A stretch of 64,000 bases of DNA, taken from assembly GCF_002094855.1 (NCBI RefSeq), contig NZ_ARYN01000018.1, forward strand, positions 1-64,000, given 5' to 3'. This document shows, one piece after another, positions 32,959 to 41,438 of the stretch (its first letter is position 1; the number at the start of each line of letters is the position of its first letter). Position numbers and translations under genes: made by a program. A model generated the notes under the pieces. It was not told the origin of the DNA, searched no databases, and saw nothing but the letters and a program-made list of their open reading frames with translations. Source of the DNA: Zunongwangia atlantica 22II14-10F7. Its GTDB lineage: Bacteria > Bacteroidota > Bacteroidia > Flavobacteriales > Flavobacteriaceae.

Positions 32959-32974
32959 TCTAAAAATTTTTAGA
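32959..32974. promoter_or_regulatory. Perfect 16-base palindrome upstream of the molybdenum hydroxylase operon
   Basis: TCTAAAAATTTTTAGA is self-complementary over its full length and lies about 35 bases upstream of the ATG at 33009. A partial copy (TTTCTAAAATTT) precedes it by a few bases. It may be an operator, though AT-rich palindromes also occur by chance. Confidence 0.4.
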
Positions 32975-33008
32975 CTTCAAATATCAATTACCTTCAAAAA
33001 AATTGCAT

Positions 33009-33809
33009 ATGGACGAAATGGAAAAATGGAAAAATGGTTCAGATACAGACCAACTTTCAAAAGATGAAGAAAAGATCTTTGATGAAATTGGTTTAAACGG
33101 AACTTCACGCAGGAAATTCCTGAAACAGATGTCTGCCGCGAGTTTAAGTATTTGGGCTTCATCTTATTTAACTTCAGATTTGTTGGCTAGTCCGGCAAGA
33201 ACTTTACCCGATAACCCTGAAATACTTTTAAACGAAGTACGTGTAAATCTTAGGGTAAATGATATGGTAAAACAGCTAGCGCTAGATTCCAGGACTTCAC
33301 TTTTAGACGCGCTTCGAGAACGCTTACAACTTACCGGAACCAAAAAAGGATGTGATCATGGCCAATGTGGTGCCTGTACTGTAATGGTCGATGGGAAGCG
33401 TAAACTTTCTTGTTTAACTTTAGCTGCAACATGTGAAGATAAAGAGATCACTACCATAGAAGGTTTAGCTGAAAACGGTAATCTTCACCCAATGCAGGAA
33501 GCTTTCCTAAAACACGACGGCTTTCAATGTGGATACTGTACTCCGGGACAAATCTGTTCTTCAGTAGCGCTATTGGAAGAAGCAAAGAATGGAGAAGCAA
33601 GTTATGTGACAGAAGACTTCAAAGATGTAAAAACCGACTTAAAACTTTCCGAAGAAGAAATTAGAGAAAGAATGTCTGGTAATATTTGCCGTTGTGGAGC
33701 TTACAACAATATCGTTCAGGCATTTAAAGAAGTACATTCCGGCGACGATGAGATGCCAACCTGGGAATTCGCTACTGCCAAGCAAATGGAGAAAGCTAAA
33801 AATTCCTGA
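33009..33809 (+). CDS. paoA: Aldehyde oxidoreductase 2Fe-2S subunit, Tat-exported (PaoA/YagT type)
   Basis: An in-frame TTG lies at 33003; the ATG at 33009 is chosen (266 residues). A 30-residue acidic N-terminus precedes a Tat motif (TSRRKFLKQMSAASLS), as in E. coli YagT. The plant-type ferredoxin domain has CDHGQCGACTVMVDGKRKLSC, and the helical domain has CGYCTPGQICSS near 175 and GNICRCGAYNNIVQA near 225, supplying ligands for two [2Fe-2S] clusters. It passes electrons from the molybdenum subunit to the FAD subunit. Three consecutive genes encode the whole heterotrimer. Because only this subunit has the Tat signal, the complex is probably exported folded. Confidence 0.93.
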   Translation: MDEMEKWKNGSDTDQLSKDEEKIFDEIGLNGTSRRKFLKQMSAASLSIWASSYLTSDLLASPARTLPDNPEILLNEVRVNLRVNDMVKQLALDSRTSLLDALRERLQLTGTKKGCDHGQCGACTVMVDGKRKLSCLTLAATCEDKEITTIEGLAENGNLHPMQEAFLKHDGFQCGYCTPGQICSSVALLEEAKNGEASYVTEDFKDVKTDLKLSEEEIRERMSGNICRCGAYNNIVQAFKEVHSGDDEMPTWEFATAKQMEKAKNS

Positions 33810-33878
33810 TCTATTTATTGATTTTTAGAATCGATTATCTTTTCAAATGCCTCTATCGAGGATAAACACAAACTAACT

Positions 33879-34865
33879 ATGAGACCATTCTCTTATACGA
33901 ATGCTAAAAATAAAGAACAGGCGCTTCAAACTTTTACTAAGACCTCCCATTATTTAGGTGGAGGAACCAATTTGGTCGATTTGATGAAGGAAGATGTAGA
34001 ACGTCCCGATCAATTAATCGAAGTAGCCAATCTTGAGTACAAAAATATAACTAAAAATAACGAAGGAGGATATACACTGGGCGGAATGCTAAGCAATTCT
34101 GAAACTGCTAATCATCCTGATATTCGAAAAAATTATCCATTATTATCAATGGCGATGCTTTCGGCTGCAACAGCGCAGATTAGAAATATGGCGACCAATG
34201 CAGGAAATTTATTGCAACGTACAAGATGTCCTTATTTCTTTGAAACTTCAATGCCCTGCAATAAACGTGAACCGGGTTCGGGTTGTGGTGCTAAAGATGG
34301 AATGAATGCCTTACACGCTATTTTTGGATATAGTGATAAATGCATCGCAACACATCCTTCAGATATGTGCGTGGCCTTGGCTGCGATGAATGCAAAAGTT
34401 GAAGTTCAAAAAACAGATGGTTCTTCAAGAACTATAGATTTTACTGACTTTCATCGATTACCGGGAAATCAGCCCGAAAAAGATAACACTTTAGAACCTG
34501 GTGAGTTGATCACTGTTATTCATTTAGATGAACCTAAATTTTCAGATCATTATTATTATTTAAAGATACGTGAGCGGTCTAGTTATGCTTTTGCTTTAGT
34601 TTCTGTAGCTGCCGGTTTACAAATTAAAAGGGGTGTGATCACTAAAGCTGGCTTAGCAATGGGCGGCGTAGCACATAAACCCTGGAAGTTTACTAAAGTT
34701 GAAAAATATTTAGAAGGAAAGAAGCCGAATAAAGTAAACTTTAAGGCTGCAGCTGAAATGGCAATGCAAGACGCTAAACCTTTTGAGGGTAATAAATATA
34801 AAGTTGAAATGGGTAAAAAAGCGATCGTTAGAGCGCTTACCCAGGCTTTTGAAAGAGAAGCATAA
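33879..34865 (+). CDS. paoB: Aldehyde oxidoreductase FAD-binding subunit (PaoB/YagS type)
   Basis: The 328-residue protein has the CO dehydrogenase/xanthine dehydrogenase flavoprotein fold: YLGGGTNLVDLMKEDVERP near residue 26, AQIRNMATNAGNLLQRTRCPYF near 100 and the C-terminal substrate-side domain. RTRCPYFFETSMPCNKREPGSGC holds Cys residues in the arrangement seen in the extra [4Fe-4S]-binding insertion of PaoB, so this subunit may carry an additional cluster compared with xanthine dehydrogenases. It lies between the iron-sulfur and molybdenum subunit genes in one operon. Confidence 0.93.
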   Translation: MRPFSYTNAKNKEQALQTFTKTSHYLGGGTNLVDLMKEDVERPDQLIEVANLEYKNITKNNEGGYTLGGMLSNSETANHPDIRKNYPLLSMAMLSAATAQIRNMATNAGNLLQRTRCPYFFETSMPCNKREPGSGCGAKDGMNALHAIFGYSDKCIATHPSDMCVALAAMNAKVEVQKTDGSSRTIDFTDFHRLPGNQPEKDNTLEPGELITVIHLDEPKFSDHYYYLKIRERSSYAFALVSVAAGLQIKRGVITKAGLAMGGVAHKPWKFTKVEKYLEGKKPNKVNFKAAAEMAMQDAKPFEGNKYKVEMGKKAIVRALTQAFEREA

Positions 34866-34889
34866 AATCCCTAATCTTAGCAAAAAACT

Positions 34890-37061
34890 ATGAAATCAAT
34901 AAAAGCATCAGGAATAGGAAATCCTATAGATAGAATTGAAGGACACCTGAAGGTTGCGGGAAAAGCAAAATATGCTTCAGAATTTCCTGTCGAAAATATG
35001 GTGTATGCGCAAGGCGTAAACAGTACGATCGCAAAAGGAAAAATTACTTCCATAGATACTTCAGAAGCAGAAAAGCAAAACGGAGTCTTAGCAGTAATCA
35101 CTTATAAAAATGCTGAAAAATTGAAAAATTATCCAAAGGATATGACCAATTTTTCATTAACCACGGTAGCTCCAGTATTCCAGGATCGCCAGGTTCATTA
35201 TTACGGGCAATATATCGCCTGCGTTGTAGCAGAAACTTTTGAGCAGGCACAATATGCCTGTCGCTTAATAAAAGTGACCTACGAAGAAGAAACACCAGAT
35301 ATACATTTAGATAAAAATAGAGGAAAAGCATATAAACCTGGCGAAAGCGCAGATTTTAGCCGCGGAGATATGGATGCAGGAATGCGTGAAGCTGATGTTA
35401 CTCTAGAGCAAACTTATACGACACCTATCGAGCATCAACAACCAATGGAGTTGCATGCAGCCATTGTAAATTGGAACGATGGAAAGGTGAAGATGTATGC
35501 TAATCAGCAAATTCTAAATCAGGCTACAACTTCAATTTCAGAAACTTTTGGAATACCTAAAGAAGATGTTCAGATCATTACGCCATACATTGGTGGTGGC
35601 TTTGGTTCAAAATTGAATGTATATAAGCATATCACCATGGCAACGATGGCTTCTAAGATGATTGGAAGACCAGTGCAAATTACAGTGACTCGTCACCAAA
35701 TGTTTACGAATACCGGGATGCGCCAGTTCGATGAGCAAGAAATGCGATTGGGAGCTAAGAAAGATGGTTCTTTAACCGCTTTAGCGCATCATACAACTTC
35801 GCATACCGCTAAGAATCTTCAGTATTTCGAGGCTTGTGGGAATGTGTCTAAAATGTTATATAAAACTCCGAATAATGCGGTTACGCATCGCTTGATTCCA
35901 CTTAATATTCAGTGTCCAAGTTCTATGCGTGCACCAGGAGAAGCTACCGGGAGTTTCGCTTTAGAGTCGGCAATGGATGAGCTGGCGTGGAAATTAAAAA
36001 TGGATCCTATCGATTTCAGAATAAAAAATGATACGCAGGTAGATATGGGAGCCGATAAGCCATTCTCTTCTCGCTTGCTTATAGAATGTTTACGTATTGG
36101 AGCCGATAAATTTGGTTGGGAAAATCGCAAAATGCAACCTGGAACCAATAAAAAAGGAAACTGGTTAATAGGTTATGGTGTAAGTGCAGCTTCACGTCGC
36201 GCGCCGTATATGAAAACATCTGCTAAAGTAGTGTTAGAGCTCAATGAAGCTGCGGTAAACGCGAACATCAAGATGGATGCGACAGATATTGGTACAGGAA
36301 CATATACGATCGTGGCACAGACAGTTTCTGAATATTTAGGAATTCCGGTAGAAAATGTAAAAGTTGAAATTGGAGATTCTGAATTTCCTGTAACTCCGGG
36401 TTCTGGTGGTTCGTGGGGAGCCGCTTCGTATTGTAATGGAGCTAGAAAAGCTTGCGAAAATGCGATTGCTAAATTAAAAAAGAAGCAAAATATTACCGAA
36501 TCTGAGGAGATTGAAGTTGCTGAATTATTGCAGCAAAATAACCTGACTACTTTTGAAGCTGAAGGAACAGCAGAACCTTCCGAAGAATACAAAAAACATT
36601 CGGTTTTCTCTTTTGGAGCCAATTTTACTGAAGTTTGGGTAGATAAAGACACCGGTATGTACCGAATCAAACGTATGGTAAATGTGGGTTCTGCCGGAAA
36701 GATCCTGAATCCAAAAACGGCCTACGGACAAATTATTGGCGGACTAACAATGGGTGCAGGAATGGTCATTGCCGAACGTACGCAGGTAGAACCAAATTAT
36801 GGTAATTTTATAACCAGGACTTTAGCCGATTATCACGTACCTGTAAATTTGGATATGGCTAATATCGACGTGGTTTTCTTACCGGAAGACGATAAAATTG
36901 CCAATGAAATGGGCGTTAAAGGAATTGGAGAATTAGGAATTACCAGTGTGGCGGCATCGATTGCCAATGCAATTTTCAATGCAACCGGTAAGCGAATGAG
37001 AGATTTACCAATTACTCCTGAAAAACTAATTGAAGCAGGTTTAGAACCGGGAGTTGCTTAA
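34890..37061 (+). CDS. paoC: Aldehyde oxidoreductase molybdopterin-binding subunit (PaoC/YagR type)
   Basis: The 723-residue subunit binds the molybdenum cofactor and the substrate. Family motifs include IDRIEGHLKVAGKAKYASEF at the start, YIGGGFGSKLNVYKH near 235, MRAPGEATGSFALESAMDELA near 345, GTGTYTIVAQTVSEYLG near 470, GSGGSWGAASYCNGARKACE near 505, and GVKGIGELGITSVAASIANA near 675 with the catalytic Glu. Substrate is unknown; relatives oxidise aromatic or other aldehydes in the periplasm. The cofactor in this family is the cytosine dinucleotide form, which fits the xdhC and mocA genes at 45707-47319. Confidence 0.94.
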   Translation: MKSIKASGIGNPIDRIEGHLKVAGKAKYASEFPVENMVYAQGVNSTIAKGKITSIDTSEAEKQNGVLAVITYKNAEKLKNYPKDMTNFSLTTVAPVFQDRQVHYYGQYIACVVAETFEQAQYACRLIKVTYEEETPDIHLDKNRGKAYKPGESADFSRGDMDAGMREADVTLEQTYTTPIEHQQPMELHAAIVNWNDGKVKMYANQQILNQATTSISETFGIPKEDVQIITPYIGGGFGSKLNVYKHITMATMASKMIGRPVQITVTRHQMFTNTGMRQFDEQEMRLGAKKDGSLTALAHHTTSHTAKNLQYFEACGNVSKMLYKTPNNAVTHRLIPLNIQCPSSMRAPGEATGSFALESAMDELAWKLKMDPIDFRIKNDTQVDMGADKPFSSRLLIECLRIGADKFGWENRKMQPGTNKKGNWLIGYGVSAASRRAPYMKTSAKVVLELNEAAVNANIKMDATDIGTGTYTIVAQTVSEYLGIPVENVKVEIGDSEFPVTPGSGGSWGAASYCNGARKACENAIAKLKKKQNITESEEIEVAELLQQNNLTTFEAEGTAEPSEEYKKHSVFSFGANFTEVWVDKDTGMYRIKRMVNVGSAGKILNPKTAYGQIIGGLTMGAGMVIAERTQVEPNYGNFITRTLADYHVPVNLDMANIDVVFLPEDDKIANEMGVKGIGELGITSVAASIANAIFNATGKRMRDLPITPEKLIEAGLEPGVA

Positions 37062-37110
37062 TGGAAAGAAAATAGACCGTTTCGCTGCTAGAAAATAGAA
37101 ATTAGATTAA

Positions 37111-37155
37111 AAACAGGGACTAAATTGAGAAATTTCAGTCCCTGTTTTTTATTTT
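37111..37155. terminator. Intrinsic terminator between paoC and convergent moeA
   Basis: AAACAGGGACT (37111-37121) pairs with AGTCCCTGTTT (37137-37147), followed by a T run on the plus strand. An A run before the left arm means it may also act for the convergent moeA transcript. Confidence 0.85.
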
Positions 37156-37174
37156 GCTCATTGCTCACTACAAA

Positions 37175-38359
37175 TCAAAACTTAATAAACTCAACAACAT
37201 CACCTTGTTTAAAATCTTTTTCTGGCGGAAGCATAATTACGCCATCGGCATTTGCCAGACTAATTAAATCGCCAGAGCCATTTTCATTTAATAATTCAGC
37301 TTGAAATTGGCCATTTTCAGCTTTAGTTTTTACCAGTAAATATCTTGTAATCTTTGGATTGTTAGCGATATCAGTTTTTAGAATAACTTCTGAAGTTGAG
37401 GTTTCAAGTTCCAAAGATGCTGCAAGCCATCTTTCAAAGTAAATATGAAAATTCACAAAAGTGGAATTTGGGTTTCCAGGAAATGAAAAAACAGTAACAT
37501 TCTTTTCGTGTTGCTTCCCAAACCACAAAGGTTTGCCGGGACGTTGCAAAACACGATGAAAGAGCTTTTCAACCTTTAATTCTTCTAAGATTTCAGGTAA
37601 ATAATCGAATTTCCCTTTAGAAACGCCACCACTCAGCAATAATACATCGTGGTTATTAATAGCGTTTTCTACCTGCTGTAACATTACCTTCTTTTCATCT
37701 CGAATATGTAGTAAAGTCGGTGTGATTTTCTCTTGCTCCAAAGCAGCAAATAAACTTAAGGTATTTGAAGTCCTAATTTGATGTGGAAGCGGAGTTTCAG
37801 CAACATCAACCAATTCATCTCCGGTAGAGATAATAGCGATTTTGGGCAATTTCTTAACCATAACTTCAGCTTTCCCAACCGTAGCCAAAACCCCAATTTC
37901 TATAGCCGAAATTCGTTGATTTTTGGATAATATTTTTTCTCCGCTCTGGCGATCACTTCCCTGGCGATGAATATTTACCTTAGCTTTTACTTCAGTCTGA
38001 AGTGTCGCAATTCCGTTTTCAATTTCAATATCTTCGTACATAATAACCGAATCACAATTTTTCGGCAACATCGCACCCGTCATAATCTCTACGCAATTTT
38101 CAGGATCTTTTAAAATTCCCTGCGGACTCCCGGCTGCGTAAACTGCTTCAATTTTGAAAGAAGTTTTGCCATTTTCCAAGGCTTTTGAATTTACCGCGAT
38201 TCCATCTTTGGTTACACGATCAAAAGGAGGGAAATCACGATCGGCAAAAATATCTTCAGCCAAGATTCTATTTACACTTTCTAATAGCGCGACTTTTTCT
38301 GTACCGAAATTGGTGATTGTAGCGAGTACTTTTTGTAAAGCTTCAGGGTGTGAGATCAT
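37175..38359 (-). CDS. moeA: Molybdopterin molybdenumtransferase MoeA
   Basis: The 394-residue protein inserts molybdenum into adenylylated molybdopterin. It has the MoeA layout: N-terminal segment with VNRILAEDIFADRDFPPFDRVTKDG, the beta-barrel domain with MTGAMLPKNCDSVIMYED near 92, the MogA-like domain with IAIISTGDELVD near 177 and LLLSGGVSKGKFDYL near 245, and the C-terminal domain with FSFPGNPNSTFVNFH near 295. In the usual MoeA motif PPFD-x-SAMDG this protein reads PPFDRVTKDG. It is the last gene of the long minus-strand molybdenum operon. Confidence 0.93.
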   Translation of the reverse strand: MISHPEALQKVLATITNFGTEKVALLESVNRILAEDIFADRDFPPFDRVTKDGIAVNSKALENGKTSFKIEAVYAAGSPQGILKDPENCVEIMTGAMLPKNCDSVIMYEDIEIENGIATLQTEVKAKVNIHRQGSDRQSGEKILSKNQRISAIEIGVLATVGKAEVMVKKLPKIAIISTGDELVDVAETPLPHQIRTSNTLSLFAALEQEKITPTLLHIRDEKKVMLQQVENAINNHDVLLLSGGVSKGKFDYLPEILEELKVEKLFHRVLQRPGKPLWFGKQHEKNVTVFSFPGNPNSTFVNFHIYFERWLAASLELETSTSEVILKTDIANNPKITRYLLVKTKAENGQFQAELLNENGSGDLISLANADGVIMLPPEKDFKQGDVVEFIKF

Positions 38360-38406
38360 AAATTTTTATTTAGGCTGAATCTTATCTTTTCAAATTATAT
38401 CAAATT

Positions 38407-39282
38407 TTATTCAATCTTTGTTACAATGGGGTTAAAGGCTTTTGATGCAACAAGCACTTTATCGCCTTTTTGAATATGTGCAATTTCATCTTTTGCAGAA
38501 ACCGATTTGATCACATTATTACCAATCAAAATATGCAAGATCGAAACCACTTCTTCGTCGATCTTTGCTAATACTTCTCCGGTAAACTGAAATTTTCCAC
38601 TCAGTTTACTTTCACTAAAGATCGAAATGGGAGTTCCGGTTTTGGTAAATTTGCCGTTTTCAAGAACCAAAACTTTATTGGCCATTTTAATAATTTCTGC
38701 AGGATCGTGGCTTACCAGAATAGTAGTTAGATTGTAGGTTTTATGTAGCTTCAAAATATACTCCTGAAGCTTAGTTCTCATACCATGATCTAAAGCGCTT
38801 AAAGGTTCGTCCAACAATAAAAGTTTAGGCTTTCTAGCCAAAGCTCTGGCCAGTGCAACACGCTGTTGTTGCCCACCAGAGAGTTGCTGAATTTTTTGTT
38901 TCCGAAGATTTCCAAGCTCCATCAATTCGATTAATTCTTCAGCAGTTTTTTTGTCTTTTTTCTGCGGAAGCGAGAAGTAAATATTCTCTTCTACATTCAT
39001 ATTCGGAAACAACGCATAATCCTGAAAAACGAGTCCGATTTTCCGTTTTTGTATCGGTATATCGATCTTTTTTTCAGCATTAAACCAAACATTAGAATCC
39101 TGATTTATATAGCCATCTTCCGGACGTAATAAACCCGAAAGCATTCTTAAAATTGACGTTTTTCCCGCACCAGAATTTCCATATAACACTACAAAATCGC
39201 CTTCATTTAATCGAAAATCAACATTCAAAATCATTTTTCCTTCTGCGGCAGATAGCTCTTTTTTCAGTTTACATTCGATCAT
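38407..39282 (-). CDS. modC: Molybdate ABC transporter ATP-binding protein ModC
   Basis: The 291-residue ATPase has Walker A GNSGAGKT (residues 35-42), a Q-loop FQDYALFPNMNVEEN, the signature LSGGQQQRVALARAL near 135 and Walker B LLLLDEPLSALD near 155. A C-terminal stretch of about 70 residues resembles a single TOBE/molybdate-binding domain, where E. coli ModC has a longer regulatory end. The gene overlaps modB by four bases. With ModA and ModB it imports molybdate. Confidence 0.92.
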   Translation of the reverse strand: MIECKLKKELSAAEGKMILNVDFRLNEGDFVVLYGNSGAGKTSILRMLSGLLRPEDGYINQDSNVWFNAEKKIDIPIQKRKIGLVFQDYALFPNMNVEENIYFSLPQKKDKKTAEELIELMELGNLRKQKIQQLSGGQQQRVALARALARKPKLLLLDEPLSALDHGMRTKLQEYILKLHKTYNLTTILVSHDPAEIIKMANKVLVLENGKFTKTGTPISIFSESKLSGKFQFTGEVLAKIDEEVVSILHILIGNNVIKSVSAKDEIAHIQKGDKVLVASKAFNPIVTKIE

Positions 39283-39950
39283 TTTACAATTCGGTTTAAA
39301 GATTTATTATTGATGAGGTAAACAGAAAGTAAAATAGCGAAACTCAGCACAAAAAGAATAAAGGAAAGCGTATTAGCGCTGCTGTAATTTAGCGCTTCAA
39401 CTTCATCATAGATAGCGATCGAAGCCACACGGGTTTCGCCGGGTAAATTCCCGCCGATCATTAAAACCACACCAAATTCGCCAATCGTATGCGCAAAAGA
39501 AAGTACAATTCCCGTTAACAAGGCAGGCTTGATATTTGGGAGCATGATTTTAAAAAACGTAGTAGTTTTCGATTTCCCTAAAGAATATGCAGCTTCTTTT
39601 AAATGAATTGGCAGCGAACTAAATCCGCTTTGGATGGGATGCACCATAAATGGCAAGCTGTAAATGACTGATGCAAGTACTAGTCCGCTAAACGAAAACA
39701 CCAATTGCAACCCGAATACTCCATCTAAAAACTTGCCTAGAAAACTTGATTGTCCAAACGCGATTAAGATGTAAAAACCTAAAACCGTTGGCGGTAGAAT
39801 AAGCGGCATACTTATTAAGGTTTCCCAAACGGGTTTGGTTTTACTTTTGGTCGCCGAGAGCCAGTACGCTAATGGCGTACCGATCACAAATAGCAAAAGC
39901 GTTGTAATTAAAGCCAGTTTTAAGGTGAGCCAAAGGGATTCCCAGATCAT
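39279..39950 (-). CDS. modB: Molybdate ABC transporter permease ModB
   Basis: The 223-residue membrane protein has five or six hydrophobic segments and the ModB motif EFGVVLMIGGNLPGETR near 160, which forms the EAA-like loop contacting ModC. PLILPPTVLGFYIL near 50 is also typical. It overlaps modC by four bases and the TOBE-domain gene upstream by four bases, so the three are translationally coupled. Confidence 0.93.
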   Translation of the reverse strand: MIWESLWLTLKLALITTLLLFVIGTPLAYWLSATKSKTKPVWETLISMPLILPPTVLGFYILIAFGQSSFLGKFLDGVFGLQLVFSFSGLVLASVIYSLPFMVHPIQSGFSSLPIHLKEAAYSLGKSKTTTFFKIMLPNIKPALLTGIVLSFAHTIGEFGVVLMIGGNLPGETRVASIAIYDEVEALNYSSANTLSFILFVLSFAILLSVYLINNKSLNRIVK

Positions 39951-40348
39951 TCGGAAAGCATAATTTCGTTCGCTTTTACTAAAATAAGAACCTCTTGGGA
40001 TTCGGCGAAATTCATTTGTTGCAAAAGAGCAGAACTTAGTAAACTTTTAATTTCACCTACAGCTGATTTCAGTACAATTTCGCTTAAAATTTTCCCCGGT
40101 TTAATTTCGATAATTTCAGCTTTTAATTGATTTCGAATTGAAATTTCTGGCATCAAATGCTTTGAAATAATAACCTCAGTTTCTTTAAAAAGGAGTTTGA
40201 TTTTTTTGTCCGGTGCTAAGTACGAAGCAGATTGCGGAGTTTCCACCAGAAAAACACTGAAAATTGAATTATTTTCTAATTCGATACTGACTTCAGAGAG
40301 ATATTCTGAATTTTTGATGTGTTTTATTTTTCCGGAGAGGTTATTCAT
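39947..40348 (-). CDS. Molbindin-like protein with two TOBE domains
   Basis: The 133-residue soluble protein consists of two repeats of the TOBE/Mop fold: residues 1-65 beginning NNLSGKIKHIKNSEYLSEVSIEL, and 68-133 beginning IRNQLKAEIIEIKPGKILSEIVLKS. Such proteins bind molybdate and may store it or pass it on. The gene overlaps modB by four bases. The two-repeat form outside a ModE or ModC protein resembles di-molbindins. No DNA-binding domain is present, so it is not a ModE regulator. Confidence 0.82.
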   Translation of the reverse strand: MNNLSGKIKHIKNSEYLSEVSIELENNSIFSVFLVETPQSASYLAPDKKIKLLFKETEVIISKHLMPEISIRNQLKAEIIEIKPGKILSEIVLKSAVGEIKSLLSSALLQQMNFAESQEVLILVKANEIMLSE

Positions 40349-40432
40349 TTTAGTTAGTTAACGGTTTATAGCTGAGTTCTCAGCTTCTAGCTGTCAGCTT
40401 TCAGCAATTACGAATCCTTAATATTTGACACC

Positions 40433-40509
40433 TGTCATTCTGAGCTTGACTCAGAATCTCATAAGAGCTTTTAAGACTATGAGACCCTGAAACAAGTTCA
40501 GGGTGGCGC
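40433..40509. repeat. Intergenic cruciform repeat between modA and the molbindin gene
   Basis: TTCTGAGCTTGACTCAGAA and CCCTGAAACAAGTTCAGGG are two short hairpins which, with flanking TCTCAT and ATGAGA, also pair with one another to form a larger dyad. Sequences of this type recur between genes in Flavobacteriaceae genomes as far as I recall. The 315-base gap (40349-40663) otherwise holds a CAGCTTTCAGC-type repeat near 40370-40405 and ATTCAACATT-type short repeats at about 40577-40629, with no gene. Confidence 0.6.
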
Positions 40510-40663
40510 ATCATTATTACTTGATAATAGATATGCTAACATCGCCACATTTTAAAGCAGTCAGCTTTTAGTTACATCATTCATCATTCATCATTCAACA
40601 CTCAATATTCAACATTCAGAATTCAAGATTATCACATCACCATATTTTTTCAAATCATAAAAA

Positions 40664-41434
40664 TCAACTTCTATATCCATACTCCTCCAAAATCTCTTTC
40701 GCTTTTGCTGAAAACAGAAATTCGTAAAATTTACGAGCATTTTTTATAGTTTCTGGCTGTTCAGATTTCAATAATAATGCTGCTTGTTGAATAGATGAGT
40801 ATTGAGAAGGATCTATTTCGATCCAATTTCCCACATTTTTCATTTTTGGAGAGAGTACAACCGATTTGGCCGTAAATCCAATTGCTGCGGAACCTGAATG
40901 AATATAGCGATTAACTGCTGAAATACTTTCGCCAAACACTAATTTTGACTCTAATTCGTTGAATTTCCCTGTTTTTTCTAAGAATTCTTCCGTAGCACGA
41001 CCATAAGGAGCGGTTTTAGGATTCGCAACTGCGATATGTTTTATTTTTTCTTTGAAAAGAATGTCCAATGAGGGTTCTATATTTTCTGAAGTCGTCCACA
41101 ACACCAAAGTTCCGTTAGCGTAAATCTTTGGTTTTTCTTCACCAAAACCTTCTTTAAAAAGTGTATTCGGATATTTTAAATCTGCGGAAACAAAAACGTC
41201 AAAAGGCGCTCCTGCTTTAATTTGTGCCGTTAATTTCCCAGAAGAAGTTATTACGATCTCGCATTGTATACCGGTTTCCTGCTGAAAGGTTTCAATTAAA
41301 TCGTTCATCGCGAACTGCATATTCGCAGCCGTAGCGATTTTTAGGACATCTGATTCTTTTTCAGATTTACAAGAGAAAAAGAAGATTGCAAAACAACATA
41401 AAAAAAGCAGCCTGATTTTATCGAATTTTGGCAT
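40664..41434 (-). CDS. modA: Molybdate-binding lipoprotein ModA
   Basis: The 256-residue protein has a lipobox FFFSC (Cys22), then the ModA fold: ATAANMQFAMNDLIETFQQE with the oxyanion-binding loop, SSGKLTAQIKAGAPFDVFVSAD near 64 and NPKTAPYGRATEEFLEK near 138. It captures molybdate or tungstate in the periplasm for ModBC. A lipid anchor instead of a free periplasmic form is usual in Bacteroidota. It is separated from the other mod genes by a 315-base gap with repeats, which is unusual within an otherwise compact operon. Confidence 0.92.
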   Translation of the reverse strand: MPKFDKIRLLFLCCFAIFFFSCKSEKESDVLKIATAANMQFAMNDLIETFQQETGIQCEIVITSSGKLTAQIKAGAPFDVFVSADLKYPNTLFKEGFGEEKPKIYANGTLVLWTTSENIEPSLDILFKEKIKHIAVANPKTAPYGRATEEFLEKTGKFNELESKLVFGESISAVNRYIHSGSAAIGFTAKSVVLSPKMKNVGNWIEIDPSQYSSIQQAALLLKSEQPETIKNARKFYEFLFSAKAKEILEEYGYRS

Positions 41435-41438
41435 TAAA

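Noticed and set aside
36173-36670. 165-codon frame antisense to the molybdenum-binding subunit gene
   Set aside because: It lies wholly inside a well-supported gene; its Ser/Pro-rich low-complexity translation is typical of a shadow frame.
39947-40348. ModE-type molybdate-responsive regulator
   Set aside because: Only two TOBE domains are present and there is no helix-turn-helix.
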